Positions 26,315-35,863 of a DNA stretch of 64,000 bases are shown here, one piece after another. This stretch comes from Gluconacetobacter liquefaciens. Its GTDB lineage: Bacteria > Pseudomonadota > Alphaproteobacteria > Acetobacterales > Acetobacteraceae. The position numbers were made by a program, and so were the translations under genes. The stretch's first letter is position 1. Every line of letters begins with the position of its first letter. Location: contig NZ_QQAW01000008.1 in NCBI RefSeq assembly GCF_003350405.1, forward strand, positions 1 to 64,000. Direction: 5' to 3'. The notes below the pieces were generated by a model. It saw nothing but the letters and a program-made list of their open reading frames with translations, was not told where the DNA came from and did not search any database.

Positions 26315-26973
26315 CGCACGACACACCACCGCAGCCGGCCGGCCATGTCATCGTGATCGACGATGACGCCGGCATACGCGCCTCGCTGGACAGCCTGCTG
26401 CGCTCGGCCGGCCACACCGTCACCGCCCATGCCGACCCGCAAGAGTTTCTCCGCGCGGCCCGTCCGGCCGGCCCCTGCTGCCTGATCCTCGATGTCAGGC
26501 TCGGCACGGTCGACGGCCTGGCATTCCAGGCCACACTCACCGAAGCCGGCCTCGGCATTCCCGTCATCATCATGACGGGCCACGGCGATATTCCCATGGC
26601 CGTCAGGGGCATGCGCGCGGGCGCGATCGACTTCCTCGCCAAGCCCCTGGACGACGAAGCCCTCCTCGCCGCCGTCTCCCGCGCGTTCGCTCACTGGTCG
26701 GGCACACAGGGCGACAATCCCTGCCCGGCGGACATCCGCCAACGCTACGACACCCTGTCCGATCGCGAGCGCCAGGTCATGGCGCTGGTCGTGGCCGGAC
26801 TGATGAACAAGCAGATCGCCGGCCACCTGTCCCTCAGCCTGCCGGCGATCAAGCTCCACCGCGCCCATGTCATGCAAAAAATGGGCGCCCGCTCCCTAGC
26901 CGACCTGGTGCGCCTGGGCGAGGTACTCTCAGTCCGCGATCAGTCGGTCAGCCGTTACCCCACGTCCGCATAG
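26311..26973 (+). CDS. FixJ-family response regulator (REC-LuxR HTH)
   Basis: 220 residues. Receiver domain with acidic pair IDDDAG, phospho-acceptor Asp61 (LILDVRLGTVDG), the MTGHGD switch loop and the Lys of DFLAKPLDDEALL. The LuxR/GerE HTH is at about 150-205 (TLSDRERQVMALVVAGLMNK, RAHVMQKMGARSLADL). Overlaps the kinase gene by 4 bases, so the two form a cognate pair. The 3' end overlaps the convergent chemoreceptor gene by 19 bases. Confidence 0.9.
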   Translation: MTHDTPPQPAGHVIVIDDDAGIRASLDSLLRSAGHTVTAHADPQEFLRAARPAGPCCLILDVRLGTVDGLAFQATLTEAGLGIPVIIMTGHGDIPMAVRGMRAGAIDFLAKPLDDEALLAAVSRAFAHWSGTQGDNPCPADIRQRYDTLSDRERQVMALVVAGLMNKQIAGHLSLSLPAIKLHRAHVMQKMGARSLADLVRLGEVLSVRDQSVSRYPTSA

Positions 26974-28523
26974 CGCGCGCCGGCCTGCGCGAGCCGGACA
27001 GGTGCCGGCGCCGCACCGGTCTGCCGGCCAAGCCGGAACCCCGAAAGCTGCACCTTCAGGCCGGCCGCCTGCTCCGCCATCGCCGAACTCGCGGCCGAGG
27101 TCTGTTCCGCCATCGCCGCGTTCTGGCGGGTGCCCTGGTCGATCGTCGCGACGGCGCCGTTGATGTCCTGCAAGGCCGCGGCCTGTTCCCGCGCCGCAAC
27201 GGCGATATCCTTCAGATGGCTGCCGATCTCGTTGACCCCGGCGATGATGCTGCCGATCGCAGCAGTCGCCTCACCCATCGCGGTCACGCCGGTCGCAACC
27301 TGGACCCGCGAGGTCTTCACCAGCCCCCTGACTTCCTTCGAAGCCTCGGCGGCCCGCGTCGCTAGATCCCGAATCTCCTTCGCCAGAATCTTGAAGCTGT
27401 TCCCCGCCTCGCCGGCGCGCGCGGCCTCGATGGCGGTGTTCAGGGCCAGCAGGTTGGTGCGGGTGGCAATGCCGTCCATCACGTCGGTAATCAGGGCGAT
27501 GGCGTCCGAAGAGGCCGCGATATCGCCCATCGTGCTCTGCACCCGCTCGATCATCCCGCCGAAACGCCCGGTCACGTCCCCGCACTGCACGACGAAATCC
27601 TCCGCCTCAGCAACCCGCGTCGCCGTCTCGGACACAGTGGCGCTGACCTGCTCGACCGTCGCGGCGGTCCGCTCCACCGACGCAGCCTGGCGCTCGGTGC
27701 GCCCGGCCATGTCGTGGGCGGCGCGGCTGATCTCGGCGGCGGCGCGGTCGATGGCCTGGGTGGTGTCAAGCACCGCGCCCAGCGTGCCGCTCAGGGCCCC
27801 CATGGCGCTATTGAGGTTCTCGCGCAACGTCAGATAGGCAGGCGGCAGGTCGTCACGCACCCGCCCTGACAGGTCACGCTCGGCGATCCGGCCAATAACG
27901 GCGCCGAAACTGCCCGCGACCAGTTCCTGCTCTTTCCTGATGGCCTCTTCCCGGGCCACCTCACGGGCCCGCTCCGCCTCTTCCAGATAGACGGAAATCG
28001 TCAGGTCCATTTCAAGGAACACCGCCTTGCACAGGCTGGCGATCGTATCCGCCATCTGCTCGGCCGCCTGTGCGGAATGCCCCGGAAATAGCGATCGCCC
28101 CGGCTGGAAATGGTTGACGATGGCATGGACGAGATGATCGACGATAATGGCATAGCCGCCGATATACCAGGCCGGTTCCAGGCCGATGCGGGCATGGACG
28201 GTGCCGATCGCATGCACGCGGGCGGCATATTCGGCGCCCAGTTCGGCAGCCGAAATGCTCTTCCAGTGGTTCCGCTGCGCCCGCTTTGCCCGTTCGATCT
28301 CATCTTCAGACGAGAAAAGATTGTAAATTTCTGGCACTTTGCGAATCCGGGCATAAAGCCGGTCAAGGGCTTCAGGCAGTTCGCGTTCGATCACGTCCCC
28401 GACCTCGCGGATCGCCTGGCAATTCGTCTCCGCCATCTCCATAAAGTTCAGGGTTCGCTTGAGCTTTTCGATATCCGCCCTGTTCTGGCGGGGGGTCTTC
28501 TTTGCTTCAGGATGAGCACTCAT
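26955..28523 (-). CDS. Globin-coupled sensor methyl-accepting chemotaxis protein (HemAT-like)
   Basis: 522 residues, soluble, with no transmembrane segment. An N-terminal protoglobin domain (about 20-180) contains the HemAT signature ARVHAIGTVHARIGLEPAWY; His110 is the expected proximal haem ligand. A HAMP-like segment (about 255-300, RIAERDLSGRVRDDL) and an MCP signalling hairpin (about 310-500; tip near ALNTAIEAARAGEAG) follow. It should bind O2 (or CO/NO) through haem and signal to CheA/CheW. No chemotaxis kinase gene is nearby. Start 28523 (MSAHPEAKK) is chosen because the globin homology begins soon after; an upstream extension is low-complexity. Confidence 0.9.
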   Translation of the reverse strand: MSAHPEAKKTPRQNRADIEKLKRTLNFMEMAETNCQAIREVGDVIERELPEALDRLYARIRKVPEIYNLFSSEDEIERAKRAQRNHWKSISAAELGAEYAARVHAIGTVHARIGLEPAWYIGGYAIIVDHLVHAIVNHFQPGRSLFPGHSAQAAEQMADTIASLCKAVFLEMDLTISVYLEEAERAREVAREEAIRKEQELVAGSFGAVIGRIAERDLSGRVRDDLPPAYLTLRENLNSAMGALSGTLGAVLDTTQAIDRAAAEISRAAHDMAGRTERQAASVERTAATVEQVSATVSETATRVAEAEDFVVQCGDVTGRFGGMIERVQSTMGDIAASSDAIALITDVMDGIATRTNLLALNTAIEAARAGEAGNSFKILAKEIRDLATRAAEASKEVRGLVKTSRVQVATGVTAMGEATAAIGSIIAGVNEIGSHLKDIAVAAREQAAALQDINGAVATIDQGTRQNAAMAEQTSAASSAMAEQAAGLKVQLSGFRLGRQTGAAPAPVRLAQAGARYADVG

Positions 28524-28658
28524 GTGAATTTCAATCCGAATTATTGACGGAAGGCACGCCCGCGCGCCCTTCCCTCCACCAAACGAGAAATGCTCCTGCT
28601 CTCCAGGAAACCCGCTAGCGCATGACGCCCCCATCCCGCATGTCGTCCCATCGCCCCG

Positions 28659-30437
28659 TCATCGGACGACAAGTTCCGGGTCGAGACGCGACACCCGTTC
28701 GATATCGTCCGCCGCCGGCATGGGGCGACCGTGAAGATAGCCCTGCACCTCGACGCATCCTTCCCGGCGCACCAGGGCAAGCTGGTCCTCGGTCTCCACC
28801 CCCTCCGCCACGGTCCGCACGCCCAGGCGCTGACCCAGGTCGGCAATGACCCTGACTACGGCAGCACATTCCGGGCGCGCCAGCGCATCCCGGACGAAGG
28901 ACCCGTCGATCTTGATCTTGTCGAACGGAAAGGCCCGCAGATGGGCCAGCGACGAATAGCCGGTCCCGAAATCGTCCAGCGAAATGCCGACCCCCATCCT
29001 GCGCAGGGCCAGCAGGTCCTGGATACCGCCCTGCTCGTCGCCCAGCAGCGCCGTCTCGGTCACTTCGATGTCCAGCCGCTCCGCCGGCAGGCCGGACGCC
29101 GCGAGCGCCGCCGCAACGGCCGGCACCAGCGTTTCCCTGCCCAACTGAATGGCCGAGATGTTGACGGCGACATGCGCCCCATCCTCCCACTGCATGGCGC
29201 TGCGGCAGGCCCGGTCCAGGACGAATTCGCCCAACGGGTCGATCAGGCCGCACTGCTCGGCCACCGACACGAACTCGGCGGGCGAAATCCAGCCGCGTTC
29301 GGGATGGTGCCAACGCACCAGAGCCTCCCGCGCCGTGACGCATCCCGAATAGAGATCGACGATCGGCTGATAGAAAACGAACAGATGCTGCCGGGCCTGC
29401 AAAGCGGCGTACAGGCTTTCCTCCAGCCGCGTCCGTTCCTGGGCACGGAATTCCAGATGGCGTGAAAACTGCCTGGCGATTCCCTTGCCGTCGTCCTTTG
29501 CCGCATAAAGCGCCATGTCGGCCCGCGCCAGCAGGATCTCGGGCTCCACACCATGCTCCGGCACCAGTGCGATGCCAATCGAAGCCCCGATCTGGATTCT
29601 GTAGTCGTGCTCCAGGTCGAAAGGCCGGCCCAGCGCCGCCGCGATCCGTTCGGCATGCAGCCTGGCAGGCCGCTCCGCGTCATGGGGCGTCAGGATCGCG
29701 AACTCGTCGCCGCCCAGCCGCGTCAGCGTCACCGCCGGATCATCGCATAACGTCCTGAGCCGGTCGGCGACCTGCCGCAGCAGGGCATCGCCCACCTGGT
29801 GCCCCCGCGTGTCGTTGACCAGCTTGAAACCATCCAGATCGACATAGAGCAGCCCGAAGCACGCATCCGGCGTCGCCAGCCGTTCTTCCAACGTCCTGCG
29901 GAACATCAGCCTGTTGGGCAGTCCGGTCAGCGCGTCATGATGCGCCAGATAGCCGATGCGCTTTTCCGCCTCGACCTCTTTCGTCACCAGCGCCCAGGTC
30001 AGCATGGGCGCGATATAACGACCCTCCTGGTCGTTGATGGCCGAAACCTTGAGGTCCAGCACCTCGCTCCCCAGGCGGATGCGGGCGCTGTGCGGCAGAT
30101 TGCTCGGGTCGGACAGAAGATGCCGCTGATAGCCCGGAGAGCGATGGAACACGTCGATCGAGGTGCCGATCAGCTCATCGGCGCGGATCGGCAGCAGATG
30201 CTCGATCCGCCGGATCAGCGCAATGGACATGTTGTTGACATAGTCGATCAGCAGCGATTCCGGTTCCACCGTCATGACCGCCACCGGCATGTCGTCAAGC
30301 ATGCGCAGAAAAAATTCGCGCCCCTTCGTCTCGAACCCGTCGGCCAACGGCTCACGCCCCATCATTGAATAATTCAGATGATTTCTTTCAAGAACCGAGA
30401 GGAAAAGACCCGCTCCCGTTCCTTCGCCTGTCATCAC
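28659..30437 (-). CDS. PAS-GGDEF-EAL cyclic-di-GMP enzyme
   Basis: 592 residues with a GTG start, or 568 if translation begins at the ATG at 30365. A PAS-like sensor (about 40-155; MLDDMPVAVMTVEPESLLID) precedes GGDEF (intact RLGGDEF, 242-246, no RxxD inhibition site) and EAL (EALVRW from 371, NISAIQL, EVTETALLG, DDFGTGYSS, KIKIDGSF). Both catalytic motifs look complete, so it could make or degrade c-di-GMP. In acetic acid bacteria such proteins regulate cellulose synthase. No ribosome site decides the start. It lies just upstream of the globin chemoreceptor gene, in the same orientation. Confidence 0.88.
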   Translation of the reverse strand: MMTGEGTGAGLFLSVLERNHLNYSMMGREPLADGFETKGREFFLRMLDDMPVAVMTVEPESLLIDYVNNMSIALIRRIEHLLPIRADELIGTSIDVFHRSPGYQRHLLSDPSNLPHSARIRLGSEVLDLKVSAINDQEGRYIAPMLTWALVTKEVEAEKRIGYLAHHDALTGLPNRLMFRRTLEERLATPDACFGLLYVDLDGFKLVNDTRGHQVGDALLRQVADRLRTLCDDPAVTLTRLGGDEFAILTPHDAERPARLHAERIAAALGRPFDLEHDYRIQIGASIGIALVPEHGVEPEILLARADMALYAAKDDGKGIARQFSRHLEFRAQERTRLEESLYAALQARQHLFVFYQPIVDLYSGCVTAREALVRWHHPERGWISPAEFVSVAEQCGLIDPLGEFVLDRACRSAMQWEDGAHVAVNISAIQLGRETLVPAVAAALAASGLPAERLDIEVTETALLGDEQGGIQDLLALRRMGVGISLDDFGTGYSSLAHLRAFPFDKIKIDGSFVRDALARPECAAVVRVIADLGQRLGVRTVAEGVETEDQLALVRREGCVEVQGYLHGRPMPAADDIERVSRLDPELVVR

Positions 30438-31273
30438 GCATCACGCGCCCCCCCGGATCGCATGATGTCTCCATCGGCACAAAACGTCCGATCATTATCC
30501 GAAAACAAAGAGGGACACGCCCACCGGATCGGTTACCCCCAAGGGAACCAACCAGGACACATGCGCAACGACCCCCTCATGAAGCCGCCTGAATGCCTAC
30601 TTTCACATTACAAAATGTGCAAGATGTTTTAAATAATAAAACAAAGCATTCATTTGATCTATATCATTGCCGGCCCGCTTCAGCCAAATATCCACACCGG
30701 CCTCATCCAGCATTCAGGACTGGCCGCCCCGCCCGCAATCCGCCGGAAACTACGCGCAATCCGCGAGTCTGGCCAGAGCCCTGGGCCGCACGGGCGGCGA
30801 ATGCCGCGCATCGCCATAACACTCCTGTATTGCGCAAATCGCGCCAAGGGAATCTTCCAGCCGCCCGATCGTCCCAGATGCCCATTCCAGGCCGCCGCAC
30901 GGGCATAAGGACCGTCGAGCGTCATGCGGACATTCTCGAACACATTACCGCCGACGGCCCCTTCCGGCGGCAGGTCCATGCGTTGCGCTATCATGCAGTG
31001 GGAGGCGTCATCCGGCCGTTGCGTGAACCACTCCGGCCCGCCCCCCACCGACCGACGATCCCGGGAACTGCGATGCCGGGCGCGCCACGCCGCCATGCCC
31101 GGCACCGCCATGTCGGTTGTCACCCCGCTACCGTCGCTGACGCTGGCACACGATGCCTTGAGGGGCGCGACCGTCGGGTTACTGGTCGTGCCCGGCATCG
31201 CGCAGCACGACCAGCCTCATAGACGACAGGCAACATCCCCTCGGCTGCGCCCCCGCCGCGCGCAAGGCGGCCC
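30438..31273. other. Long stretch without a confident gene
   Basis: About 830 bases between the c-di-GMP gene and the ABC/aminopeptidase gene. It includes an AT-rich patch at about 30600-30670 and open frames on both strands of which none is convincing. The best candidate is listed separately (30680-31198, minus). Confidence 0.5.
30680..31198 (-). CDS. Hypothetical protein or gene remnant
   Basis: A 172-codon frame. I do not recognise it. Its central part (MDLPPEGAVGGNVFENVRMT, DGPYARAAAWNGHLGRSGGW) looks more protein-like than the Arg/Pro-rich reading of the opposite strand, while its first 40 residues look random. No clear ribosome site. It may be a decayed gene whose 5' part is out of frame. 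Low confidence. Confidence 0.25.
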   Translation of the reverse strand: MPGTTSNPTVAPLKASCASVSDGSGVTTDMAVPGMAAWRARHRSSRDRRSVGGGPEWFTQRPDDASHCMIAQRMDLPPEGAVGGNVFENVRMTLDGPYARAAAWNGHLGRSGGWKIPLARFAQYRSVMAMRGIRRPCGPGLWPDSRIARSFRRIAGGAASPECWMRPVWIFG

Positions 31274-34200
31274 TTACGGCCCCGCCACCCCCCTGACATT
31301 GTCATCAGGATTGCGATCGACCATTTCCACATAAGGATCGACACCCGCGAAGGACGGTGCGCGATCCACCGTGAAGTGCAGCGTGTTCTCGCCGGTCCTG
31401 ATCGGCGTGCGCTGCATCAGCACGATGTTCTTCCGGTCGAAGGCCGCTTCACCCGGCATGGCGGTGAACAGGCCGATATCGACCGGCTCGTTCATCGGCG
31501 TTTCCGTCTCGTTGCCCTTGCCATCGGCATAAAGCTTCTTCGCCGAAACCTTCAGTTCCACGTCGAACCGGCCATCGGCCCGCTTCGTCGCGGTGCTGGA
31601 GACAGTGCGCAGATCGTAGAGCGTGATCTTCTCGAACAGGTCGGTAATCAGTTGCTGCCCGGCGGCATCGCCATCCCCCTTCTGTCCGGCCTGCGCACGG
31701 AAATCGCCGACCAGATCCAGCGAGCGCGGCCATGGCGCATCCTTGAAGCGATAATCGGCCAGAAGCTGGCGCAGCCCGGCATTCACCCGATCCACCCCGA
31801 GCCGATCCTGAAGCAGGTACATCACGACCGAACCCTTGCGGTAATGGATGTATTGCTGGTTCTCGACCCGCTCAAGCGGCTCCTCCTCCAGCCGCTCCGT
31901 GCCGCGCGCACGCAGATACCGGTCCAGCTCGTATTTCAGGAAGCGCCGGATCTTGTCCGGCCCATAGAGTTCCCGCATCGCCATCAGCGCCGAATATTGC
32001 GCCAGCGTCTCCGAGAGCATGGTCGAACCCTGCATGTCCGCGCCCACGACCTGATGCGCCCACCATTGGTGGCCCAGTTCGTGTGCCGTCACATAGGTCA
32101 CATAGTCGATATTGTCGGGGTTCGAGAGGTTGGCGATAAACCCGATCCCTTCCGAATACGGAATCGTCCCGGCAAAAGCCTGCGCGAAGGCGGAATAGGC
32201 CGGAAATTCCAGGATACGCGCATAATGAAACTGATACGGGCCGAAATTCGGCTCGTCATATTTCAGCCCGGCCTTGAAGCCGCCCAGCATCCGATCGACG
32301 TTCCACGGATGATGCGGGTCGTAATAGACCGTCAGATCCACCTTGCCGTTCGGCCCGTCATAGAGCGCATGCCGCTCGGCATAGCGCGCCGACTGCACAG
32401 CGAAGAAGTCGAGCACCGGAGCGGAAGTAACGAAATGCGCCGTACGCCGCCCGTCATGCGTCACGTCGGAAACGCGGTCCCCGGGCGCGATCGGCGTCTG
32501 GTCGGCATCGGTCGTCACCGTAATGTCCGCCGTCGTCCAGCCCGCATGGATATAGTTCTGCGCCTGCGCCGCCCGGTCCTCCAGCTTCGCCATGCGCAGT
32601 TCCGGCACCAGCCCGTATTTGCGGCGCTTGACGCGGTCCTGAAGCAGCCCGTCACGGGTCATGCCGATGGACGGCGCGAAATCGTCCTTGTTGACGAACG
32701 TGCCGTTCGGAAAGATGCCAAGACCGGTATCGGCCGAATTGGCAAATCCGCGCTGCCCGCGCTCGGTGCGGAAATCCAGTCCAATGGTCTCGCCCGGCGC
32801 AAGCGGCCGGGCCAGTCGGTAAATGCGGTAATGGAATTTCGGATAGTCGCGCTCCAGCGTCGCCCCGTCGATCTTCAGGTCGATCAGCTTTGTCTGGCGC
32901 GTTTCCATCCGCACATGCACATGATCGAGCGGCACCGCCTGATGGTTGGTCAGCACATAATGTCCGCTCACCGTCATCGCCGGACCGTCGGGATGGATAT
33001 CGATAGCGAAGCGCAGCGCCGTCACGTCGGGCTGCGGCACATGCTCGTACGCCAGCAGCGCCTTCTCGTAATCCGCCATGTAGCGGTCACGCTGGTTGGG
33101 TGTCCGATATTCGTTCCAGATATGGGTATTGACGAAGATGAAGGCCCCCAGCCCCGCGAAACATACCAGCGCCGCACCGCCGATCGCCGCCGGTACCCCC
33201 CGGATGCGCGACGGCAGCGCCGCCAGCCGCGCCCGCAGCGTCATGGTCGCGCCGCGCCGCCACAGCACATGGCACAGCACGACAAGGATGACCGCGCAGC
33301 ACGCCCAGTAAAGGTCGCTGACCACCAGCCCCTTCCAGAACGTGCCCACCCCGTTCATGTCGGAAAGCGGCATGCCCGGCGTGCGCCCGTAATTGTAGAG
33401 GATGTCGTCCAGACCCAGCGTGCCGCCGATCAGCCGCAGCACCATGTAGAGGAACATCAGCCCCCAGCCGACGAATTTCTGCGGCGCGAGAACCTGAAAG
33501 AACACGGCCAGGATCGCGGTCAGCAGCACCGAAACGGTGCCGGGCAGCACGAACCAGAGCAGATAGTGCCCAAGCTCCAGATGCGTGTAGCCATGCGCAA
33601 GCTGGTAGACCACACCGACCGCCACGCCCACCAGCAGCGTCGTGAACAGCACGATGGCGATGGCCGGCACCTTGCTCAGGACAAAGATCCATCCAGGCAG
33701 CGGCGCGGCACCGATCAGTTCATGCATCTTGCGGTCCTGCTCGCGCCAGACCACCTCGCCCGCATAGAACGCCGCCATGATGAACGGAATCATCGTGAAC
33801 GCGCCGATCAGATGCTGGATCATGACGCGCGTCACCGGCCAGACGGGCGTGCCATACATCTCGTCGAGATCGACCAGCCCACCCACCGTGTTCACGATGC
33901 CCAGCAGCAGCAGCACGATATAGGCCGGGCTGCGCAACACCTGCCGCACCTCGAAGCGCAGGCGCATGACATACTGCACGCGCCGCGTGTGCGCGTCGAA
34001 ACGCGGGCGCGGCAGGGCACGGGGGTCGAACACGGGCGGCACCTCGGCAGGCCCCTCCGCCCGCCGGCGCGCGAACCGTCCCTGCCGGCGCGTGAAGCTG
34101 AACAGGCTGCCCGCAAGGGCCAGAAGCCCGACCGCGATGCCGCACCAGAGCACACGATTCCATAGCAGCATCGGCGTCAGGGGCGGCGCGAGCGTGTTGC

Positions 34201-34882
34201 GCTCCACCGCCGTCCAGTACCGCGTCGCCAGGTCGACCGCCCCGAAGCCGAACGGTTCGAGATAACCGAATGTTTCCTCAAGGCGCGGCAGCTTGCCGAT
34301 CATGGTGCCGGCAATGGTCCAGACGACCATCAGCGACACCGCGACGATATACGACCCCATCATGGAGCGCGTCAGCGTCGCGGCCGCGAACATCATGGCG
34401 CTGATCAGGAACAGGTTCGGAATCGCGAGCAGCCCATAGGCCTTGAGATTGGCCAGCCCATGGACCGGGCCAAGCGTGTCCGGGTCCACCCACGGCATGA
34501 ACGACCCCAGGAACACACCCAGCGGCACCGCGAGAAACACGAGGCAGCAGGTCACGAAGACGCCAAGGAAACGACCGAAAATATAAGGCAGGCGCCGCAG
34601 CCGCGTGGCGTAGAGAATCTGGCCGAAGCCCGTCTCCTCGTCGCGGATCACGGCATTGGCCGCAATCGCCGCGCAGACGAACAGCGAGAAGACCGAGAAC
34701 ACCTGCTCCATCTGCGCAACGGCATAGGGCGCATTCTTGTGCACATTGCCGCCGCTGCCGATCTGGATGGCCGAAACGGTGGTGCAGAGAAAGGTCAGCG
34801 TCAGGAAGATCAGCGCGCAGACCCAGAAAGCCGGGCCGCGCGTCTGGTAGCGGATCTCGAACCGCGCAATACGTCCGAGCAT
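31274..34882 (-). CDS. ABC-2 type permease fused to M1 family aminopeptidase
   Basis: 1202 residues. The N-terminal half (about 1-590) holds two six-helix ABC-2 permease modules, the second beginning near residue 305 (TRRVQYVMRLRFEVRQ). After a further membrane segment (about 580) the C-terminal half is an extracytoplasmic M1 (gluzincin) peptidase with zinc motif HELGHQWWAH and a downstream Glu (MLSETLAQYSALM), preceded by a substrate-binding region. It is encoded 3 bases after its ATPase gene. The arrangement, permease and peptidase in one chain, occurs in a known but little-studied bacterial family. It probably exports or processes peptides; the substrate is unknown. Confidence 0.88.
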   Translation of the reverse strand: MLGRIARFEIRYQTRGPAFWVCALIFLTLTFLCTTVSAIQIGSGGNVHKNAPYAVAQMEQVFSVFSLFVCAAIAANAVIRDEETGFGQILYATRLRRLPYIFGRFLGVFVTCCLVFLAVPLGVFLGSFMPWVDPDTLGPVHGLANLKAYGLLAIPNLFLISAMMFAAATLTRSMMGSYIVAVSLMVVWTIAGTMIGKLPRLEETFGYLEPFGFGAVDLATRYWTAVERNTLAPPLTPMLLWNRVLWCGIAVGLLALAGSLFSFTRRQGRFARRRAEGPAEVPPVFDPRALPRPRFDAHTRRVQYVMRLRFEVRQVLRSPAYIVLLLLGIVNTVGGLVDLDEMYGTPVWPVTRVMIQHLIGAFTMIPFIMAAFYAGEVVWREQDRKMHELIGAAPLPGWIFVLSKVPAIAIVLFTTLLVGVAVGVVYQLAHGYTHLELGHYLLWFVLPGTVSVLLTAILAVFFQVLAPQKFVGWGLMFLYMVLRLIGGTLGLDDILYNYGRTPGMPLSDMNGVGTFWKGLVVSDLYWACCAVILVVLCHVLWRRGATMTLRARLAALPSRIRGVPAAIGGAALVCFAGLGAFIFVNTHIWNEYRTPNQRDRYMADYEKALLAYEHVPQPDVTALRFAIDIHPDGPAMTVSGHYVLTNHQAVPLDHVHVRMETRQTKLIDLKIDGATLERDYPKFHYRIYRLARPLAPGETIGLDFRTERGQRGFANSADTGLGIFPNGTFVNKDDFAPSIGMTRDGLLQDRVKRRKYGLVPELRMAKLEDRAAQAQNYIHAGWTTADITVTTDADQTPIAPGDRVSDVTHDGRRTAHFVTSAPVLDFFAVQSARYAERHALYDGPNGKVDLTVYYDPHHPWNVDRMLGGFKAGLKYDEPNFGPYQFHYARILEFPAYSAFAQAFAGTIPYSEGIGFIANLSNPDNIDYVTYVTAHELGHQWWAHQVVGADMQGSTMLSETLAQYSALMAMRELYGPDKIRRFLKYELDRYLRARGTERLEEEPLERVENQQYIHYRKGSVVMYLLQDRLGVDRVNAGLRQLLADYRFKDAPWPRSLDLVGDFRAQAGQKGDGDAAGQQLITDLFEKITLYDLRTVSSTATKRADGRFDVELKVSAKKLYADGKGNETETPMNEPVDIGLFTAMPGEAAFDRKNIVLMQRTPIRTGENTLHFTVDRAPSFAGVDPYVEMVDRNPDDNVRGVAGP

Positions 34883-34885
34883 GGA

Positions 34886-35764
34886 TCAGGCCGCCCGGCG
34901 CGCATTGTCGAGCGTCCGGAAATAGACATCCTCAAGACTCCCCTCCATCGGCTCGAAACCGGCCCCCGGATCGCTCTCCGCCTCGATATGGATGATGGTC
35001 CGGCCGGCAAACAGACGCACGGCGATCACACGGTAGTCCCGCTGGTACTGCTCCAGCGCCTCGCGCGGGATCACCTTGCGCCACAGGCGCCCCCGGCTCT
35101 TCTCGATCAGGTCCAGCGGCGCGCCTTCCAGCAGAATGCGCCCGCCCGCCAGCACCGCCATGCGGGGGCACAGATCGGCGACATCCTCGACGATATGCGT
35201 CGAGAGAATGATCACCACCTGCTCGCCCACTTCCACCAGCAGGTTGAGGAAGCGATTGCGCTCCTCCGGGTCGAGCCCCGCCGTCGGCTCGTCGACGATG
35301 ATGAGCGAAGGCTGCCCGATCAGCGCCTGCGCGATGCCGAACCGCTGACGCATCCCGCCCGAAAAACCGGCAACCGCCTTCTTACGGACGGCCCAAAGAT
35401 TGACCTGATGCAGCAGCGTCTCGACCGTCTCGCGCCGTTCTCCCCTGTCGGTAATCCCTTTCAGCACCGCCAGATGGTCCAGCAGGTCATAGGCCGAAAC
35501 GCGGGGATAGACGCCGAAATCCTGAGGAAGATAGCCAAGCGTCTCCCGCAGGCGCTCCGGCTCGCGCAGCACGTCGATCCCGTCGAACGTCACGCTGCCC
35601 GATGTCGGAGCCTGCAAGGTCGCGATGGTGCGCATCAGGGTGGATTTGCCCGCACCGTTCGGGCCGAGCAGTCCGAACATCCCCCGGGGGATATCAAGCG
35701 AAACATGGTCCAGGGCACGCGTGCCGCTGGAATAGACCTGCACAAGATCCGAGATACGCAGCAT
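34886..35764 (-). CDS. ABC transporter ATP-binding protein
   Basis: 292 residues. Walker A GPNGAGKSTLM (about 36-46), signature FSGGMRQR, Walker B SLIIVDEPTAGLD and an H-loop STHIVED are all present; the C-terminal 70 residues form the extension common in ABC-2 exporters. It should energise the fused permease/aminopeptidase encoded directly downstream. The first gene of this two-gene operon. Confidence 0.93.
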   Translation of the reverse strand: MLRISDLVQVYSSGTRALDHVSLDIPRGMFGLLGPNGAGKSTLMRTIATLQAPTSGSVTFDGIDVLREPERLRETLGYLPQDFGVYPRVSAYDLLDHLAVLKGITDRGERRETVETLLHQVNLWAVRKKAVAGFSGGMRQRFGIAQALIGQPSLIIVDEPTAGLDPEERNRFLNLLVEVGEQVVIILSTHIVEDVADLCPRMAVLAGGRILLEGAPLDLIEKSRGRLWRKVIPREALEQYQRDYRVIAVRLFAGRTIIHIEAESDPGAGFEPMEGSLEDVYFRTLDNARRAA

Positions 35765-35863
35765 AGTCGACGGCCCTTCCGATATCGTATCGGAATGTTA
35801 CGCCAGGATCGGTGCTCTCGACCAGCCACCCGCGACAGGCCGGCCGCGCGACCGGTCAGGCTC

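Noticed and set aside
31376-34165. 929-codon open frame antisense to the permease/aminopeptidase gene
   Set aside because: Arg/His/Gln-rich shadow without domains; the minus strand encodes an intact M1 peptidase and ABC permease.
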